Source of the DNA: RPQJ01 sp963698735
Lineage (GTDB): Bacteria; Pseudomonadota; Gammaproteobacteria; Steroidobacterales; Steroidobacteraceae
Assembly (NCBI GenBank): GCA_963698735.1
Contig: CAVOSA010000037.1
Span: forward strand, 1 to 64,000
Length of the DNA stretch: 64,000 bases
Direction: 5' to 3'
Within the stretch, counting starts at the first letter, position 1. Each line of letters begins with the position of its first letter. This document shows positions 16,755-24,027 of the stretch, piece after piece. A model generated the notes under the pieces. It was not told the DNA's origin and searched no databases. It saw only the letters and a list, made by a program, of their open reading frames with translations. Made by a program: the position numbers and the translations under genes.

Positions 16755-17749
16755 GGCAGTCCAATCGGGGCGTCCACCTTGGCCAGGTAGTCGCGGGGCT
16801 CAACGCGGATGCCATGCCGCATGACTTCGAAGTGCAGGTGCGCACCGGTCGAGCGGCCGGTCGAACCGACCGCCGCGATCGCCTGCTGCGGCATCACGAG
16901 GTCGCCCGGACGGACGAAGACCCGGGAAGCGTGGCCGTACAAGGTCGCGAGACCGTTGCCGTGATCGATCACGACCGCGTTGCCATAGGCGCCGTTGGCG
17001 CCCGCGGTGACGACCCAGCCACCGGCGCTGGCCAGAATCGGCGTGCCCACCGGTGCCGGGAAGTCTAGACCTTCGTGACGGGCCAGTCGGCCCGTGAACG
17101 GGTCGCGACGCGTGCCGAAGCCCGAGCTCGTGCGCCCTGCCCGGATGGGCCGTTGGTTGGGAAAGGCCATGCTCGCCAGGTCGTGCTCGGCGGTGAGGTT
17201 GGCCAGCTGCGCGACCACGGCTTCGAGCTGCACAAGTTCATCCTCGAGTCGAGAAAGACCCGTGCCCAGATCGGCGCGATGGATATGGGCTGCAGCTGGC
17301 GACGTGTCGTGACGGCCGAGCGGTATGAACGGGCCGCCACGCGGCATCGCATCGGCCGCGTGCGGGGTCGTCGTGTCAGGGGCTGGCGGTGCGGATTCAG
17401 GGCGCGGGGGCCGCGCACCCGATCGGACGTCGGGTGGCCGGCCAAGCCCAAGGCGCCTGGCCAGGGTCGCAGCTTCGCTTTCCAGCATCGTCAGCCGGCC
17501 GGAAAGAACACCGACGCGGTCGATCAGGGCGCGGCTCTCGGGATGATCGAGATCGAGCCGGATCGCTGACCGGTCCGGTGAACCCTGTGCGACGCCGGTT
17601 TGTGCCGAGCCATAGCCCAGCGCGAAGCAGCCAGCCATGAGCAGCAGCAGGAGCAGGGCTGCGCCGGTGGCGAGTGGCAGCACATCGACGGTGCGCAGGC
17701 GCGAGTGGGTCACGGGACCGGCAGAGAAGATCACAAATGCCAAGTGCAT
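16751..17749 (-). CDS. M23-family metallopeptidase, membrane-anchored
   Basis: Peptidoglycan endopeptidase of 332 residues. A single N-terminal membrane helix (VLPLATGAALLLLLLMAGCFAL) precedes a heptad-rich stretch (RALIDRVGVLSGRLTMLESE), a Pro-rich linker and a C-terminal LytM domain. Zinc-site motifs are present: RHEGLDFPAPVGTP (HxxxD) and HLHFEV (HxH). The order helix, coil, M23 is that of the MepM/bactofilin-linked class. The ATG at 17749 is chosen because it follows GAGGG and begins just before the anchor. Likely cleaves cross-links during shape maintenance with the bactofilin downstream. Confidence 0.88.
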   Translation of the reverse strand: MHLAFVIFSAGPVTHSRLRTVDVLPLATGAALLLLLLMAGCFALGYGSAQTGVAQGSPDRSAIRLDLDHPESRALIDRVGVLSGRLTMLESEAATLARRLGLGRPPDVRSGARPPRPESAPPAPDTTTPHAADAMPRGGPFIPLGRHDTSPAAAHIHRADLGTGLSRLEDELVQLEAVVAQLANLTAEHDLASMAFPNQRPIRAGRTSSGFGTRRDPFTGRLARHEGLDFPAPVGTPILASAGGWVVTAGANGAYGNAVVIDHGNGLATLYGHASRVFVRPGDLVMPQQAIAAVGSTGRSTGAHLHFEVMRHGIRVEPRDYLAKVDAPIGLP

Positions 17750-17893
17750 GCCCTCGTTGGTCGCGCGGCTGGTTCGTTCCTCGTCGCGTTGTAGTCGATA
17801 CTTAGCGCGTGTCCGCGCGCTGGACAATGGTTCCGGGCAGGGATTGTCCAATCTGTGACCTACAGCGCAGGAGTGGAAGGTGGCCGCGACGAG

Positions 17894-19447
17894 TCACTCA
17901 GCCCGACTCTCTGTCCTCACCCTCCTCCACTCCCCGAATACCTCGAGCAGTGGCTCGAGCACGTCCACCCGATACACCGCATCGCTCGGCAGCGCCGCGA
18001 GACCGTGTTTCGCGCCGTACAACTGTCCCGCAATCGACGCCGTCGAATCCGAATCCCCGTCGTGATTCGACGCCACCTCGATCGCCTCGCTGAAAGTCGC
18101 GGCCGTCGCCGCCGCATGCAGCCCGATGGCGAGCGCCTCGTCGCCGACCCAGCCCTGGCCGAAACTCGCGGACGCTCGTGCAGCGCCGCTTGATGGCAGC
18201 GCCGCGCCGACCTCCTGCAGCAGCTGCCGGGTACCGGTCGATGCCGGGTGCATCTTCACGGCGTGCAACCCGGCGTCGATCACCGTGCCCCACGATTCAT
18301 CGTCGACCAGCTTCCGAATCGCGAGCGCCATCACGCCGGACGGCGCATAGCCGTCGGGATGGCCATGTGTAAGCGCCGCTGCGGCCGCGCCGTGGGCGTA
18401 AACCTCTGCGTCGTCGAACGCCCGATCCAGGAATCCGAGCGGCGCGGTGCGCATCACGCCCCCGCATCCCTTGCTGTCGTTGATCGGCTTGTCCAGGTTG
18501 CCCTGTCCGCCGGCACGCAAGGCCGAGAGGCAGGTGATCCCGGGCGCCTGCGGCTGCCACATCACCGCGTGCCGTAGCAACCCGACTGCCTGCGTCAGAT
18601 CGCCCGCATTCCAGTGGCCGCGCTGTGTCCGGTACCAGTCGAGATACGCCTGCCGTATCGAATCGATGAGTGGCGCTCCATCAGCCATCGCACGCACCTG
18701 TCCCTGGAGCGTGAAGAGTGTCATCTGCGTATCGTCCGACACCTGGAGCATCCCGCTCGCCGCGGCGAGACGGATGCCCTCCTCCCCGTGTTTCCGCCGG
18801 ATCGCGGCCAGCGAATCGAACTCGACGCGATACCCAAGTGCATCGCCGATCGCTCCGCCCAGCAGGCACGCGAGCCGCCGCGCGGCCACGGCATCCAAGT
18901 CGGGATCCACCGTCCGCTGCGCGAGCACCCACTGCTCCTGCTCGCGCGTCTCAATTGCCCGGGGCCGGGCGGCGCGTACCTGCGTGATGGCAGCAGCGGG
19001 CGTCGCGCCGAATTCGACCAGCAGTCGCGCCGCCACCGATCCGGCACGCCCGAGCCCGCCGCGGCAATGCACCAGCACCCGTTCCCCGGCACGCAATCGC
19101 TCGCGCACCCGCGCACCCGCGTACACCCAACGGGTCTCGAACTCGGCGGCCGGCGCACTCACGTCCTTGACCGGCAGGTGATGCCACTCGAGCCCTGCTT
19201 CAAGGATGGCCTCGGGCAGCGCCTGCACCCCGAGCAGTTCGAATTCGTCTTTCTCGATCAGCGTGACGACGGCGCTCGCACCCCAGTCGCGGATCACCGC
19301 GACATCGGTCGAGAGATCGCGCGCCCAGTCAGCGCCGAACGTGCTGTCGCCCTGCTTCCCAGGGCACAACGTGACGCCCACCGTCCCGGCGCCCACGGCA
19401 ACGGCTGCGATCTGCAGCGGGTCCGATGCACTCGTCCTGACCTTCAT
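17894..19447 (-). CDS. dual-specificity phosphatase-like / ADP-ribosylglycohydrolase fusion
   Basis: Cytoplasmic two-domain enzyme of 517 residues. The N-terminal half (about 20-180) has the cysteine phosphatase signature HCRGGLGRAG (Cys128, Arg134) with a candidate general acid in LPVKDVS (Asp95). The C-terminal half (about 188-515) is an ADP-ribosylglycohydrolase (DraG/ARH): CLLGGAIGDALG, the SDDTQMTL metal motif at 237-244, GCGGVMR, and GDSDSTASI (464 on) with the two metal-binding aspartates. ARH enzymes remove ADP-ribose from proteins or small molecules. All hallmark residues of both domains are present, so both are probably active. The gene stands alone; its partner ADP-ribosyltransferase is not in the window. 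Confidence 0.85.
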   Translation of the reverse strand: MKVRTSASDPLQIAAVAVGAGTVGVTLCPGKQGDSTFGADWARDLSTDVAVIRDWGASAVVTLIEKDEFELLGVQALPEAILEAGLEWHHLPVKDVSAPAAEFETRWVYAGARVRERLRAGERVLVHCRGGLGRAGSVAARLLVEFGATPAAAITQVRAARPRAIETREQEQWVLAQRTVDPDLDAVAARRLACLLGGAIGDALGYRVEFDSLAAIRRKHGEEGIRLAAASGMLQVSDDTQMTLFTLQGQVRAMADGAPLIDSIRQAYLDWYRTQRGHWNAGDLTQAVGLLRHAVMWQPQAPGITCLSALRAGGQGNLDKPINDSKGCGGVMRTAPLGFLDRAFDDAEVYAHGAAAAALTHGHPDGYAPSGVMALAIRKLVDDESWGTVIDAGLHAVKMHPASTGTRQLLQEVGAALPSSGAARASASFGQGWVGDEALAIGLHAAATAATFSEAIEVASNHDGDSDSTASIAGQLYGAKHGLAALPSDAVYRVDVLEPLLEVFGEWRRVRTESRAE

Positions 19448-19499
19448 CGCCAGAATCCTCCGCTGTACCGGGACTTCGACGCCGGATTATCCACGCACG

Positions 19500-19533
19500 A
19501 AAAAAAAGCCCCGGGCTTTTGAGGCCCGGGGCT
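19500..19533 (-). terminator. rho-independent terminator, minus strand
   Basis: Perfect 10-bp stem AGCCCCGGGC / GCCCGGGGCT (19507-19516 with 19524-19533) with a 7-nt loop, followed on the minus strand by eight T residues. It ends transcription coming from the 65-residue gene at 19592-19789. Confidence 0.85.
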
Positions 19534-19539
19534 GAGTCA

Positions 19540-19575
19540 GCGGACTTTTGGTCGAAGGGAAGGGAAAAAGTCCGC
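19540..19575 (-). repeat. hairpin preceding the terminator
   Basis: Inverted repeat GCGGACTTTT (19540-19549) and AAAAGTCCGC (19566-19575) with a 16-nt purine-rich loop. It sits between the stop codon of the 65-residue gene and the terminator, so the message would carry two stem-loops at its 3' end. Confidence 0.55.
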
Positions 19576-19591
19576 CAGGGGAACCTTTGCG

Positions 19592-19789
19592 TCAGTGCAG
19601 CCGTGCCCACTGCAGGACCTTGACGTCCTGCGCCGAGCGCCCGAAGTTGCGCGCAATGATGCGCGTCGCTTCCTTCATGCCCCGGTTCGGTCGCGGCTGG
19701 CCGTCGAGTTCCACGACGCCACGGAATTCCTCGAGGCCGCGGGGTTGCGGCTGCTCGACGAGGAAATGGGCATAGAACTTGATGGCCAT
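19592..19789 (-). CDS. small conserved-looking hypothetical protein
   Basis: Peptide of 65 residues: MAIKFYAHFLVEQPQPRGLE, then a basic helix region (PNRGMKEATRIIARNFGRSA) and QDVKVLQWARLH. No family is recognised. It is supported as a gene by the strong terminator directly downstream and its protein-like composition. The divergent greB begins 84 bp away. Confidence 0.6.
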   Translation of the reverse strand: MAIKFYAHFLVEQPQPRGLEEFRGVVELDGQPRPNRGMKEATRIIARNFGRSAQDVKVLQWARLH

Positions 19790-19873
19790 GGCCGGCAAGC
19801 TACTGTCCGACCCTGGTCTTTTCCGTGACCGTGCGCACACTATTCCGGCGCCCGGCACGCGCCTGCAGAAAAC

Positions 19874-20386
19874 ATGACCCGTTACCGAAAAACCGCACCT
19901 CCCGGCTCCCACTACGCCACCCCTGAGGGCGAGCGCCGCCTGCGCGCCGAACTCGACGATCTCTGGCGGGTACTGCGACCGCAGGTGACCAGGGCCGTAC
20001 AGGAAGCCGCGGCGCAAGGCGATCGCTCCGAGAATGCGGAATACATCTACGGCAAGCGGCAGTTGCGCGAGATCGACCGCCGGGTGCGGTTCCTGCGCAA
20101 GCGGCTCGAGGGGATGATCGTGGTCAGTCGGCCGCCGGATGACCGCGGCCGGATCTTTTTCGGTGCGTGGGTGCAGGTGGAGGACGAAGCCGGCACCGAA
20201 TCTGAATTCCGGATCGTCGGCCCGGACGAGATCGACCCGGCCCGGCGCTACGTGAGCATGGACTCACCGCTCGCCCGCGCGCTGCTGGGCAAGCGTGTCG
20301 ACGACGAAGTCACGATCGAAGTGCCGGGCGGAACCCGCGTCTACGCGGTCGTCGGCATCCGTTACGAAGAACCGGCCGCCTCGTGA
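19874..20386 (+). CDS. greB: transcription elongation factor GreB
   Basis: Protein of 170 residues that rescues backtracked RNA polymerase by stimulating transcript cleavage. The coiled-coil N-domain spans about residues 16-85 with the tip acidic pair in GDRSENAEYIYGKR (Asp50, Glu53), the catalytic residues. The C-terminal FKBP-like domain shows VDDEVTIEVPGGTRVYAVVGI. The IYGKRQLREIDRRVRFLRKRL stretch favours GreB over GreA, as does the basic tip. The 3' end overlaps the convergent GFA gene by 25 bp. Confidence 0.92.
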   Translation: MTRYRKTAPPGSHYATPEGERRLRAELDDLWRVLRPQVTRAVQEAAAQGDRSENAEYIYGKRQLREIDRRVRFLRKRLEGMIVVSRPPDDRGRIFFGAWVQVEDEAGTESEFRIVGPDEIDPARRYVSMDSPLARALLGKRVDDEVTIEVPGGTRVYAVVGIRYEEPAAS

Positions 20387-20802
20387 CGCGGCAGGCCGTC
20401 TTGGATGTCGCCGATCCACGGCACGCGAGACGCCCAGTGCACGTGACCCTGCGGCTGCAGGCGCGCAGCGGTTGCGGCATCCACGCTGCCGAGCGTGATG
20501 TGCAGCTCGCCTGGCCAGTTGCTGGACTCGAAGAACAACGGTGTGCCGCAGCGGCCGCAAAAACTTCGCGTGGCCGCGGGCGACGACTGGTAGGTGCGCA
20601 ATGCCGCGGCGCTGCCGAGCAACTCGAAGCGTTCGCCGTCGGTGCCGATCCACGTGACGAAGCCCGCGCCTTGCGCACGACGACACACCGTGCAGTGACA
20701 GTGCGCGACCCAGAGCGGCGGCAGCGGAAAACGATAACGGACGGCGCCGCAGAGGCAGCCGCCCTCGCCCGGTTCGCCCGTCGCTGGCGATGCGTTACTC
20801 AC
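20362..20802 (-). CDS. GFA family (CENP-V/GFA domain) protein
   Basis: Zinc-binding protein of 146 residues. All metal motifs are present: GGCLCGAVRY near residue 16, HCHCTVCRR, and FCGRCGTPLFF. It belongs to the family named after glutathione-dependent formaldehyde-activating enzyme; most members have no proven activity. The GTG start at 20802 overlaps the stop of the homospermidine synthase gene by 4 bp (GTGA), so the two are translated from one message, but no functional link is obvious. Confidence 0.85.
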   Translation of the reverse strand: MSNASPATGEPGEGGCLCGAVRYRFPLPPLWVAHCHCTVCRRAQGAGFVTWIGTDGERFELLGSAAALRTYQSSPAATRSFCGRCGTPLFFESSNWPGELHITLGSVDAATAARLQPQGHVHWASRVPWIGDIQDGLPRHEAAGSS

Positions 20803-22217
20803 ACCACGCGCACGTTCTTGAACTGCCAGGGATCCGTCTCGTCGAGGTCCTCGGGGAACATGCGGCCGCGATCGACCAGCGGATGCCATTCGCTGTATTC
20901 GCCAACCACCAGGCCCAGGTACGGCCGGCAGATCTCGAGGATGCGCTTGTAGTCGATGTCGTCGGGCTCGACGATGCCGCTGTTCGGGTTCTCGATCGCC
21001 CAGATCAGGCCCGCCATCGCGGAGACCGTGACCTGCAGCGACGTCGCGCTGTTGTGCGGCGCGAGCTGGCGGGCTTCCTGCACCGAGAGCTGCGAGCCAT
21101 ACCAGTAGGCGTTCTTCTTGTGGCCCGCGAGCAGCACGCCGAGCTCGTCCGCGCCGTGGATGATTTCGTCGCGCATGATCCGCTTGCGGTCCTGGATCTT
21201 CCAGTTGCGGCCCGCGAGCTCGTGCACCGAGACCACCGCGTCGTCGCAGGGGTGATAGGCGTAGTGCACCGTCGGGCGGTAGACGACCTGCTCGCCCTTC
21301 TTCACGGTGAGATAGTCGGAGATCGAGATCGACTCGCCGTGCGTGATGAGGAAGCCGTGGAACGGGCCCGACATCGGCGTCCAGGTGCGCACGCGCGTCG
21401 CCGCGCCGGGCTGCATCAGGTAGATCGCGCTGCCGCGGCCGGACTCGTGCTTCTTGCCGTCGCGGGGCCAGTTCTTTTCGTGCGAGCCCCAGCCTAGTTC
21501 GGCCGGCTGGCAGCCTTCGCCGACGAAGCCGTCCACGGACCAGGTGTTGACGAACTCGTTCGTTTCCTTCGGCCGGTTGCCGACCTGCGTGTCGCGCTCC
21601 GCGATGTGGATGACCTTGACGCCGAGTTTGTGCGCGAGCGCCGCCCAGTCCGCGCGCGTGGCCGGCTCCGTGGTCTCGACACCGGTGTCGGCGGCAATGT
21701 TGAGCAACGCCTGCTTCACGAGGTGCGAGACGAGACCCGGGTTGGCGCCGTGCGTGAGCACCGCGGTCGGTGCGCGCTGCTTCGAGTCCTTGAGCGCGAG
21801 TGCTTCCTCGCGCAACGCGTAGTTGGTGCGGCGTGCAGGCGCGACGGCGGGGTCGGTGTAGCCGCCCGGCCACGGCTCGATGCAGGTGTCGAGGTAGAGG
21901 GACCCCTTCTCCCAGCAGAACTTGATGAGCGCGAGCGACGACACGTCCACGGACAGGTTCAGGAGGAAATCGCCGCGACCGACGATCGGGTCGAGCACGT
22001 TCTTGAAGTTGCCGCGCGTCAGCGCGTGCTTCACGAAACGCACGCCGTATTCCTGCGCGACCTTCTCGCCGGCCTCGTCGGCCGTGACGATGGTGATCTG
22101 GTCGGCTTTAATGCCGACGTGCCGCAGGATCAGGGGCAGCACGCCCTGGCCGATGCTGCCGAAGCCGACGAAGATCAGGCGACCTGGAAAGACGACGTGA
22201 ACGGGATAGCTGGTCAT
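20799..22217 (-). CDS. hss: homospermidine synthase
   Basis: NAD-dependent enzyme of 472 residues that makes sym-homospermidine from putrescine (or from putrescine plus spermidine). The Rossmann motif FVGFGSIGQGVLPL is at 16-29. Long-recognised blocks LYLDTCIEPWPGGYTD, THGANPGLVSHLVKQAL and TNEFVNTWSVDGF identify the bacterial Hss family (saccharopine dehydrogenase fold). It matches in length and start. Together with arginine decarboxylase encoded 1.8 kb away it suggests polyamine synthesis through agmatine and putrescine to homospermidine; the steps between agmatine and putrescine are not in the window. Confidence 0.93.
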   Translation of the reverse strand: MTSYPVHVVFPGRLIFVGFGSIGQGVLPLILRHVGIKADQITIVTADEAGEKVAQEYGVRFVKHALTRGNFKNVLDPIVGRGDFLLNLSVDVSSLALIKFCWEKGSLYLDTCIEPWPGGYTDPAVAPARRTNYALREEALALKDSKQRAPTAVLTHGANPGLVSHLVKQALLNIAADTGVETTEPATRADWAALAHKLGVKVIHIAERDTQVGNRPKETNEFVNTWSVDGFVGEGCQPAELGWGSHEKNWPRDGKKHESGRGSAIYLMQPGAATRVRTWTPMSGPFHGFLITHGESISISDYLTVKKGEQVVYRPTVHYAYHPCDDAVVSVHELAGRNWKIQDRKRIMRDEIIHGADELGVLLAGHKKNAYWYGSQLSVQEARQLAPHNSATSLQVTVSAMAGLIWAIENPNSGIVEPDDIDYKRILEICRPYLGLVVGEYSEWHPLVDRGRMFPEDLDETDPWQFKNVRVV

Positions 22218-22321
22218 GATTGCTCTATCGGGATACCTGGGTAGCCGGCCCGGAAAGGCCGGCAGCGCCCTAGTTTACCGTGAAACCTGCCGGGGCCGAA
22301 CGTACCGGGTGGCCGCGCGGG

Positions 22322-22999
22322 TCAGTCCCTCGTGGCCAGGTCGCGCCAGTGCGGCGGGTACGTGCGCTCGTAGCCCGGCAACTGCTCCATGCGCTGGATC
22401 CAGCGGGCGATCGCAGGATACGTAGTCTCCATGGGCAGGAAGCGCGAGCGCAGGTCGCCGGCCTCGCGCTTTTCCATGGCGCGGCGCAGCAGCATGATGC
22501 CGGGGAACACCGTCATGTCGGCCGCCGATGGCTGCTCGCCGACGAGCCACTCCGATTTGCTGAGCCGCGCTTCGATCGTGCGGGCCTCGCCACCGACGAT
22601 GTGCATCGCCCTGGTGACCTCCTCGGCCTGCTGGTCGAGCTGGTCGAGGAACACCGCCGACACGATCTGGGTCACGTACTGTTCGGCATAGGCCTGGTAT
22701 TCACAAATCACGCGCATGATGGTCCCGGCCTCCTCGGCCGAGGAACCGAAGAGCGGATACTCCGGGTACTTGCGGTCGAGGTACAGCAGGCAGGCCAGCG
22801 ATTCGAACACGACGTAGTCGCCGTCCTTCAGCACGGGGACGCGGCCACGCGGGTTCATGCGCAGCAGCTGGGGCGACTTGTGTTCCTGCTTCGAGAACTG
22901 CAGCAGGTGAGACTCGTAGGCGAGCCGCTTGTGCTCCAGTGCGAGCAGCACGCGCCAGGAATACGGACTGCCGCTGCCCCAATAGACTTCGATGGCCAT
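22322..22999 (-). CDS. glutathione S-transferase family protein
   Basis: Protein of 225 residues with an N-terminal thioredoxin-like domain: MAIEVYWGSGSPYSWRVLLA carries the probable catalytic serine, followed by the cis-proline motif RGRVPVLKDGDYVVFES with its ES glutathione-binding pair. The helical C-terminal domain contains SKSEWLVGEQPSAADMTVFP, the usual N-capping box. The ATG at 22999 opens the first beta strand. A detoxification or redox role is likely; the substrate is unknown. It overlaps no neighbour and diverges from the rhodanese gene. Confidence 0.88.
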   Translation of the reverse strand: MAIEVYWGSGSPYSWRVLLALEHKRLAYESHLLQFSKQEHKSPQLLRMNPRGRVPVLKDGDYVVFESLACLLYLDRKYPEYPLFGSSAEEAGTIMRVICEYQAYAEQYVTQIVSAVFLDQLDQQAEEVTRAMHIVGGEARTIEARLSKSEWLVGEQPSAADMTVFPGIMLLRRAMEKREAGDLRSRFLPMETTYPAIARWIQRMEQLPGYERTYPPHWRDLATRD

Positions 23000-23072
23000 G
23001 GATCCTCCGCCGCCGCGCCACTTGCAGCGGGCGCTCCGCGGGATTGTACTGGCACGCACGGAGGAATCGACG

Positions 23073-23930
23073 ATGTCATGGCACACGCTCGTCAGCGCCG
23101 AACAGGCTGCCGCCGAACTCGGCAACCCGCGGCTGCGCATCTTCGACTGCCGGTATGAACTGGCGCGGCCCGCCGCGGGCCACGAGGCCTACCTCGCCGG
23201 TCACCTGCCCGGCGCGGTTTACGCGGACCTGCACCACGACCTCGCGGCGCCCGCCACCCCGCGCAGTGGCCGCCATCCGCTGCCCGGGCCGGAGGACTTC
23301 GCCGCGAAACTGCGGCAATGGGGCGTCGACGACGACTCGGTAATCCTTGCTTATGACGACGCCACCGGCATGTGGGCGTCGCGCTTCTGGTGGATGACCT
23401 CCCGGTGGCTCGGTCACGCGCAGGTGGCCGTGCTGGACGGCGGTCTGCGGCGCTGGCGGGAACTCGGCTTGCCGACGACGACCGAACTGCCTGCGGCGCG
23501 CGACCACGGCAACTTCACCGCCCGCCCCGATCCGACGGCGGCAGTCGATGCGGACGCCGCGCAGGCTGCGGCACTGGATCCGCAGCGCAGGGTGCTCGAC
23601 GCCCGTGCAGCCGAGCGCTATCGCGGCGAGGTGGAACCGATTGACCCGGTGGCTGGCCATGTCCCGGGCGCCCTCAATCACCCCTCCGCCGGCGTCGTTG
23701 CGGCCGACGGCCGCTTCCTGCCGCCGGCAGTCCTGGCGCGCAACTTCACCGCGCAGCTCGGCGGCGTGCCTGCGACGGACACGATCACGATGTGCGGCTC
23801 GGGCGTCACGGCCTGCCACCTGCTGCTCGCCATGGAGCACGCCGGGCTCCGCGGCGCTCGTCTCTACGCGGGCAGCTGGAGCGAGTGGTCGCGGGACCCC
23901 ACGCGCCCGGTGGCGCGTGGAAGTGACTAG
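23073..23930 (+). CDS. sulfurtransferase (two rhodanese domains)
   Basis: Protein of 285 residues with tandem rhodanese domains. The N-terminal inactive domain holds RIFDCRYELARP and YLAGHLPGAVYADLHHDLA; the C-terminal domain carries the active cysteine in CGSGVTAC (Cys241). The CGSGVTA loop is closer to 3-mercaptopyruvate sulfurtransferase (SseA-like) than to a thiosulfate-specific CRKGVT loop. It transfers sulfane sulfur to cyanide or thiol acceptors. A clear GGAGG lies 8 nt before the ATG at 23073. The stop is 97 bp before speA. Confidence 0.88.
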   Translation: MSWHTLVSAEQAAAELGNPRLRIFDCRYELARPAAGHEAYLAGHLPGAVYADLHHDLAAPATPRSGRHPLPGPEDFAAKLRQWGVDDDSVILAYDDATGMWASRFWWMTSRWLGHAQVAVLDGGLRRWRELGLPTTTELPAARDHGNFTARPDPTAAVDADAAQAAALDPQRRVLDARAAERYRGEVEPIDPVAGHVPGALNHPSAGVVAADGRFLPPAVLARNFTAQLGGVPATDTITMCGSGVTACHLLLAMEHAGLRGARLYAGSWSEWSRDPTRPVARGSD

Positions 23931-23941
23931 AGCCAAATTTC

Positions 23942-23970
23942 TTGTTTACGTCAGCCCCCGCAGTGACTAT
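23942..23970 (+). promoter_or_regulatory. candidate sigma-70 promoter for speA
   Basis: TTGTTT and GACTAT separated by 17 bp lie in the short AT-richer gap between the rhodanese and arginine decarboxylase genes. The match is moderate. Confidence 0.35.
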
Positions 23971-24027
23971 CGTGCGCGCCTCGTTTTTCCGGCCTGCGCG
24001 CCGGCCACAGGTGGAACGACCAAGACA

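Noticed and set aside
22244..22263. GCCGGCC / GGCCGGC hairpin between the GST gene and hss
   Set aside because: No T-run follows on either strand, so it is not called a terminator.
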